NCBI GenBank assembly: GCA_963704355.1
Contig: OY969891.1
Coordinates: forward strand, 3,596,001 to 3,660,000
Direction of reading: 5' to 3'
From: Bog-473 sp963704355
GTDB lineage: Bacteria; Actinomycetota; Acidimicrobiia; Acidimicrobiales; RAAP-2
Length of the DNA: 64,000 nucleotides
Part shown: positions 60,532 through 64,000 of the stretch, piece by piece
How positions within the stretch are numbered: the stretch's first letter is position 1
How the letters are laid out: each line of letters opens with the position of its first letter
The notes under the pieces: model-generated
Told to the model about the DNA's origin: nothing
The model's input: only the letters and a program-made list of their open reading frames with translations
Database searches by the model: none
Program-made: the position numbers and the translations under genes

Positions 60532-61629
60532 GCCGGAGATCCAAGACCCGAAGTGACGGGCCGCCGGGTCCCCCGGCCACGGGACGGACTGAAGCCGCTC
60601 ACCATGGTGCCAAGAGTGTGATCCGGCGGGTGGTGGCTCTGGTTGTGACCGGAGTCGCCTTCTACATCGTATTGCCGAGCCTGACGAAAGTAATCGGCGC
60701 GTGGCCGAGGCTGGCAAAATTCGAGCGCGGTGTGGCTGGTCGCGGCGCTCCTCGCCGAGGCGGCGAGCTTCGTCTGCACCTTCGGCATTCAGCGGATCGT
60801 CCTCCGTACCCGAGGGTGGTTTGCCGTTGTGACGGCGGCACTCACCGGAAACTTCGTGACCAATGTGCTGCCCGGCGGAGATGCCGCGGGAGCAGCCGTG
60901 CAGTTCCGCATGTTGGAGCGGGCGGGGATCAATTCCGACGCCGCCGCCGCAGGCCTGACAGCGTCGTCATTGCTCGGTATTGGCGGTCTGCTGATGCTCC
61001 CGATCCTCACCCTTCCGGCGGTCCTGGGTGGCTCGGGCGTGAACCATACCCTTGTGAACACGGCGCTCATCGGGGTCGCGGGCTTCGTCGTTTACGTCGG
61101 GCTTGGGATCTTGCTCCTCGATACTGATCGACCGCTCCGGTCCATCGGGCGGGGCGCTCAATGGATCTGGAACAGGGTTCGCCGTCACCACGCTCCGTTG
61201 ACCGGACTCGATGGTCGTCTGATGACTCAACGCGATCAGATACGTGGCGCATTGGGAAAGGAGTGGAAGCAGGTCCTCCTGCTGGTGGTGGGACGCCTGG
61301 GGTTCGATTTTCTCTGCCTACTCGCGACGTTGCGGGCAACCGGAAGTCAACCCCATCCCTGGCTCGTCCTGCTTGCCTACTCGGCGGCCGGCGTGATCGC
61401 GTTGATCCCGGCCACCCCCGGAGGCTTGGGCATCGTAGAGGCGAGCCTTAGTGGCTTGCTCGTGCTCGCGGGAGTGGGCGCCAGCAGCGCCGTCTTAGCC
61501 ACGCTGGCCTACCGCTTGGCCGAGTACTGGCTCCCACTGGTGGCGGGGCTCGTCGCTTATTGGCTCTACCGCCGGCGATACGGACCCGTTCGGTTCAGCG
61601 AACCTCATGCCGCTCCGTCGCCCCGGTGA
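60528..61629 (+). CDS. UPF0104/LPG-synthase-like membrane protein, reading frame broken
   Basis: The TTG start (60528) after GGAGGG, LSRRSKTRSDGPPGPPATGR, gives an N-terminal cytoplasmic tail and VVALVVTGVAFYIVLPSLTK (TM1), ending LAKFE in frame 0. The remainder (frame 1 from about 60723) continues AVWLVAALLAEAASFVCTFG, GNFVTNVLPGGDAAGAAVQF, GVIALIPATPGGLGIVEASL and the family C-terminus. Removing one base in TTCGAGCGCG (60720-60729) gives KF-SAVWLV, a natural join, about 366 aa. It is a single-base insertion or very recent pseudogene. A second copy of the previous gene's family, lacking the kinase domain; may form a complex with it. Confidence 0.78.
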
Positions 61630-61641
61630 CCTTTGCGAGGA

Positions 61642-62067
61642 TCAGGTGGGAGCGGCGCCGATGCGCAAGGGGACGTCACCGAAGGGGTCGAGGTGGTACG
61701 CCAGAGAGACCCGGTGGTACCCGTCGGCGATGTCACCACCCTGGCCACTGGAGACCACGAGCACTGGACTGAGCCGTTTGCCAGAGACGGCGTTGAGCAG
61801 GTCACGGCGCACGCCAGGGTCGTCCAGAGGCAGCGCCGTAAGGCTGCATGCCCGCAAGATGTCGTTGGCCCGGCGACGGGTGACCTCGGCCTTGCGAAGG
61901 TGTCCGATGGCAACCGCCGCCTGTTTCTCATCGAGTTTCAACGACAGATACGCCTGTGCCGCGTCGAAGTCGTGCGCGGCTACGTCGTCGAGCCACCGCA
62001 AGCCGAGCGATTCGCCACCCGGAGGCCCCGGGCCCCCCTTCGCCTTCTTTGCATCGTCCTTTGCCAT
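61642..62067 (-). CDS. small ParB-like/uncharacterised protein
   Basis: A 141-aa soluble protein. LRWLDDVAAHDFDAAQAYLS, EAGVTRRRANDILRACSL-like KAEVTRRRANDILRACSLTA, and a C-terminal SGQGGDIADGYHRVSLAYHL, DPFGDVPLRI. GYHRVSLAY resembles the ParB/Srx GxHRxxAA nucleotide motif, but no partner or parS is visible. It converges on the LPG-like gene end (12 bp). Lys-rich N-terminus. Function unknown; the family is recognised only as ParB-like hypothetical. Confidence 0.6.
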   Translation of the reverse strand: MAKDDAKKAKGGPGPPGGESLGLRWLDDVAAHDFDAAQAYLSLKLDEKQAAVAIGHLRKAEVTRRRANDILRACSLTALPLDDPGVRRDLLNAVSGKRLSPVLVVSSGQGGDIADGYHRVSLAYHLDPFGDVPLRIGAAPT

Positions 62068-62394
62068 CTACCTTCTCCTCTCTTGGTCGGGACTACTCGG
62101 ATTCGGCCCACGTGGCGCAGGTCGGATTCGGCCCACGTAGCGCAGGCCTCCGGCTTCGCCGCGGTTCCCATCCTCGCCGACACACGAAGGTCTGTCGCTG
62201 TCGGAAGGTCGCCTTCCGACGCTCGGCCAGCAAGTGGACCGCCGGTTCACCTTGGAGCGCACCGACGTGGACGTCATATACGGTGAGGCCCCCGCGAGCC
62301 CTCTGCGGGCCCGCCGAACGGTGCGGGAGCCTGGCGGACGGCGGCAGTCGTCGCCGGTCAGGGCGGAGGCGACGCTGCGGCACCAGGGAGGGAC
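62068..62394. other. 327-bp divergent intergenic region with a 25-bp duplication
   Basis: Separates the ParB-like gene (minus) from the CoA-ligase gene (plus). It contains the 62097-62146 repeat and AGGGAGGG (62384-62391), the ribosome-binding site for ATG 62395. No other gene is credible here. Confidence 0.6.
62097..62146. repeat. 25-bp direct tandem repeat x2
   Basis: Two adjacent copies of TCGGATTCGGCCCACGTDGC-GCAGG differ at one base. They lie 30-79 bp upstream of the ParB-like start (62067). Confidence 0.9.
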
Positions 62395-64000
62395 ATGGCA
62401 ACTCGGACCACGCGGACGTCGGGGGCCACGCCACGTGGCCTGGACATCACCGGCCGCCCGATCGCGCTCCGCTCGATCGAGCTGGACACCTTCTTCCGAC
62501 CCAAACGGGTGGCCGTGGTCGGTGCCTCCGACACGAATGCTCGCCCGAACACGTCGATCACGCAGAAGATCACCGCGTGGGCCGAGGAGCGCGGCGCCAC
62601 CGTGTATTTCGTCAACCCCAACCGCGACGTCGTGGGCGGGAGGCCGTGCGTCAAGGCGCTGAGTGACATCGTGGAGCCACTCGATCTCGTGGCCATCCTG
62701 GTGGGCGAGCCGCTCCCGATCCTGCGCGACGCGGTGGCGGCGCGGGCGAAGTTCGCGGTCGTGTTCGCCGCCGGCTTCGCCGAGGTCGGGAAGAAGGGCG
62801 AGCGCCTCCAGGACGAAATGGAGCGCATCATCGCCAGCAGCGACCTGCACCTGCTGGGACCGAACACCAACCTCAACGCATTCGAGGTCTTCCGCGAGGA
62901 CCTGCCGGGCCGGGCTATCGCCCTCATCACCCAGAGCGGCCATCAGGGTCGCCCGATTTTCCAGGGGCAGGAGATCGGGATCAAGCTCTCCCATTGGGCG
63001 CCCACTGGCAACGAGGTCGACCTCGAGTCCGCCGACTTCATCAACTACTTCTCGAGCCTGCCGACGACGGGCGCGGTCGCCTGCTACGTCGAGGGCTTCA
63101 AGGACGGCCGCACGCTGCAGCTGGCCGCGGACGCCGCCGCCCGGCGCGGGGTGCCGATCGTGGCGGTGAAGGTGGGCCGTACCGACGAGGGCGCATCGAT
63201 GGCCAAGGCCCACACCGGCCACCTCACCGGCTCGGACAACGTCGTATCGGCCGTGTTCCGCCAGTACGGCGTGCAACGGGTCGACGGCCTCGACCAGCTG
63301 CTCGACGTCTCGGCCGCGCTGGCGCGGACCAAGCCGCCGGCGCCGGCCACCCTCAGTCGCCTCACCCGGGGCGCGGGCGGGCGCGTGTGTGTCTATTCGA
63401 TTTCCGGCGGCACCGGCGCGCATATGGCCGACTTGGCCGCCGCCGCGGGACTGGAGCTCCCGTCGTTGACCAAGGCCTCGCAGACCCAGCTACACGAATG
63501 GATCCCGCCCTACCTACGCGTGTCGAACCCCGTGGACAACGGCGGCGCACCCGTGCGCGACTGGCGCGGGCCCAAGATCATCGAGACGATGCTCGCCGAC
63601 CCGAACGTCGATCTCCTGCTGTGCCCGGTCGCCGGCGCGGTGCCGTCCATGGCCGACAAGCTGAGCGAGGACCTTGTCGCCGCGGCCGAGACGACGGACA
63701 AGCCCATCTTCGTCGTCTGGGGCTCACCGGTCGGGACCGAGGAGGCGTACACCAAGACTCTGCTCGAGAGCACGGTCCCCACGTTCCGCACGTTCAGCAA
63801 TGCGGTCATGGCCTCGAGGGCCTACTTCGACCATCACCGCTTCGCTGCCTCGTACCGTTCGGCGTTCACGCGCCCGGTCCTGCGCCCGACGCCGGGCAAG
63901 CCGCACGCCCTGTCCCTGCTCGCCCCGGGCGCCAACGGGCCGCGTCGCAGCGGAGAGGCGCTGTCGGAACGGGACTCGAAGGCGATGCTCGCGGCGTACG
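62395..64000 (+). CDS. acetate/acyl-CoA ligase (ADP-forming)-like CoA-binding protein, partial
   Basis: At least 535 aa, cut by the window. LDTFFRPKRVAVVGASDTNA is the CoA-binding (Rossmann) start as in the alpha part of ADP-forming acyl-CoA ligases/succinyl-CoA-synthetase-like proteins. GLGTNTNLNAFEV-like LLGPNTNLNAFEVFREDLPG and ALITQSGHQGRPIFQ (variant of SQSG) follow, then KVGRTDEGASMAKAHTGHLTG containing the likely phospho-His region, and a CoA-ligase domain CVYSISGGTGAHMAD. Strong ribosome-binding site before ATG 62395. Predicted acyl-CoA + ADP + Pi to acid + CoA + ATP; specificity unknown. Confidence 0.85.
   Translation, partial: MATRTTRTSGATPRGLDITGRPIALRSIELDTFFRPKRVAVVGASDTNARPNTSITQKITAWAEERGATVYFVNPNRDVVGGRPCVKALSDIVEPLDLVAILVGEPLPILRDAVAARAKFAVVFAAGFAEVGKKGERLQDEMERIIASSDLHLLGPNTNLNAFEVFREDLPGRAIALITQSGHQGRPIFQGQEIGIKLSHWAPTGNEVDLESADFINYFSSLPTTGAVACYVEGFKDGRTLQLAADAAARRGVPIVAVKVGRTDEGASMAKAHTGHLTGSDNVVSAVFRQYGVQRVDGLDQLLDVSAALARTKPPAPATLSRLTRGAGGRVCVYSISGGTGAHMADLAAAAGLELPSLTKASQTQLHEWIPPYLRVSNPVDNGGAPVRDWRGPKIIETMLADPNVDLLLCPVAGAVPSMADKLSEDLVAAAETTDKPIFVVWGSPVGTEEAYTKTLLESTVPTFRTFSNAVMASRAYFDHHRFAASYRSAFTRPVLRPTPGKPHALSLLAPGANGPRRSGEALSERDSKAMLAAY

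Overview
The window is very GC-rich and gene-dense. It has frequent GTG starts, 4-bp ATGA/GTGA gene overlaps, and F420-type enzymes (an LLM-class oxidoreductase and a Ddn-like reductase). It also has a Rpf-like secreted protein, a DUF222/HNH protein and many acyl-CoA dehydrogenases (FadE-like), CaiB/BaiF and enoyl-CoA hydratase genes. This points to a free-living high-GC actinobacterium with a lipid/sterol-type catabolic lifestyle. An Acidimicrobiia-like lineage is my best guess, from gene content only. I see no rRNA, tRNA, IS element, phage or CRISPR array.

Layout. 1-1 kb: partial LuxR-type response regulator divergent from a STAS protein. 1-5.3 kb (minus): LLM oxidoreductase, a frame-broken FAD monooxygenase-like gene and a D-aminoacylase-like amidohydrolase. 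5.5-9.3 kb (plus): secreted PQQ-type propeller, HAD hydrolase, DUF35 protein and thiolase-like protein. 9.5-12.3 kb (minus): cNMP-domain protein, then a gluconate-2-dehydrogenase subunit 3 / GMC oxidoreductase pair. 12.3-15 kb: alpha/beta hydrolase and two membrane proteins. 15-23 kb: two divergent acyl-CoA catabolism units (acyl-CoA dehydrogenases, CoA ligase, hydratase, CoA transferase). 23-25 kb: secreted CAP-propeller protein and a 505-bp gap. 25-31 kb (minus): P450, ferredoxin, double-length acyl-CoA dehydrogenase, CMD-like protein and a frame-broken acyl-CoA dehydrogenase, with a divergent TetR regulator. 32-35 kb: SRPBCC, zinc-cluster, HNH and cNMP proteins. 35-41 kb: divergent CoA ligase/acyl-CoA dehydrogenase and acyl-CoA dehydrogenase/thiolase pairs. 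41-45.5 kb: secreted propeller, ECF sigma factor and its membrane partner. 45.6-49.3 kb: Ddn/SDR/CMD operon, then a ClpP locus made of an active ClpP divergent from an XRE regulator and a catalytically dead ClpP paralog. 49.4-53.2 kb: amidohydrolase, hydratase, SnoaL-like and aldo-keto reductase. 53.3-57.4 kb: membrane protein, RlmN, phosphoesterase and Rpf-like protein. 57.6-61.6 kb: monooxygenase and two UPF0104/LPG-synthase-like membrane proteins. 61.6-64 kb: small ParB-like protein and a CoA ligase running off the edge.

The most interesting signal is a 14-bp palindrome, TGACRY-NN-RYGTCA. It occurs seven times, each time directly upstream of a catabolic gene (acyl-CoA dehydrogenases, P450, GMC pair, amidohydrolase). 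At four sites a TANNNT-like -10 lies about 19-22 bp further on with the start codon 7-8 nt after it, an apparently leaderless architecture. It looks like one undescribed regulon, and the TetR gene at 31.05 kb, beside one site, is a candidate regulator.

Other notable points are a ClpP/ClpR-like pair with its own XRE regulator and octanucleotide repeat arrays that carry the stop codons of three genes. There is also a perfect (TG)18 tract, and three single-base frame breaks that all fall in the same 9-mer, TCGAGCGCG. Start positions given here were chosen from homology-like N-termini, ribosome-binding sites and promoter spacing, and several differ from the longest open frame.
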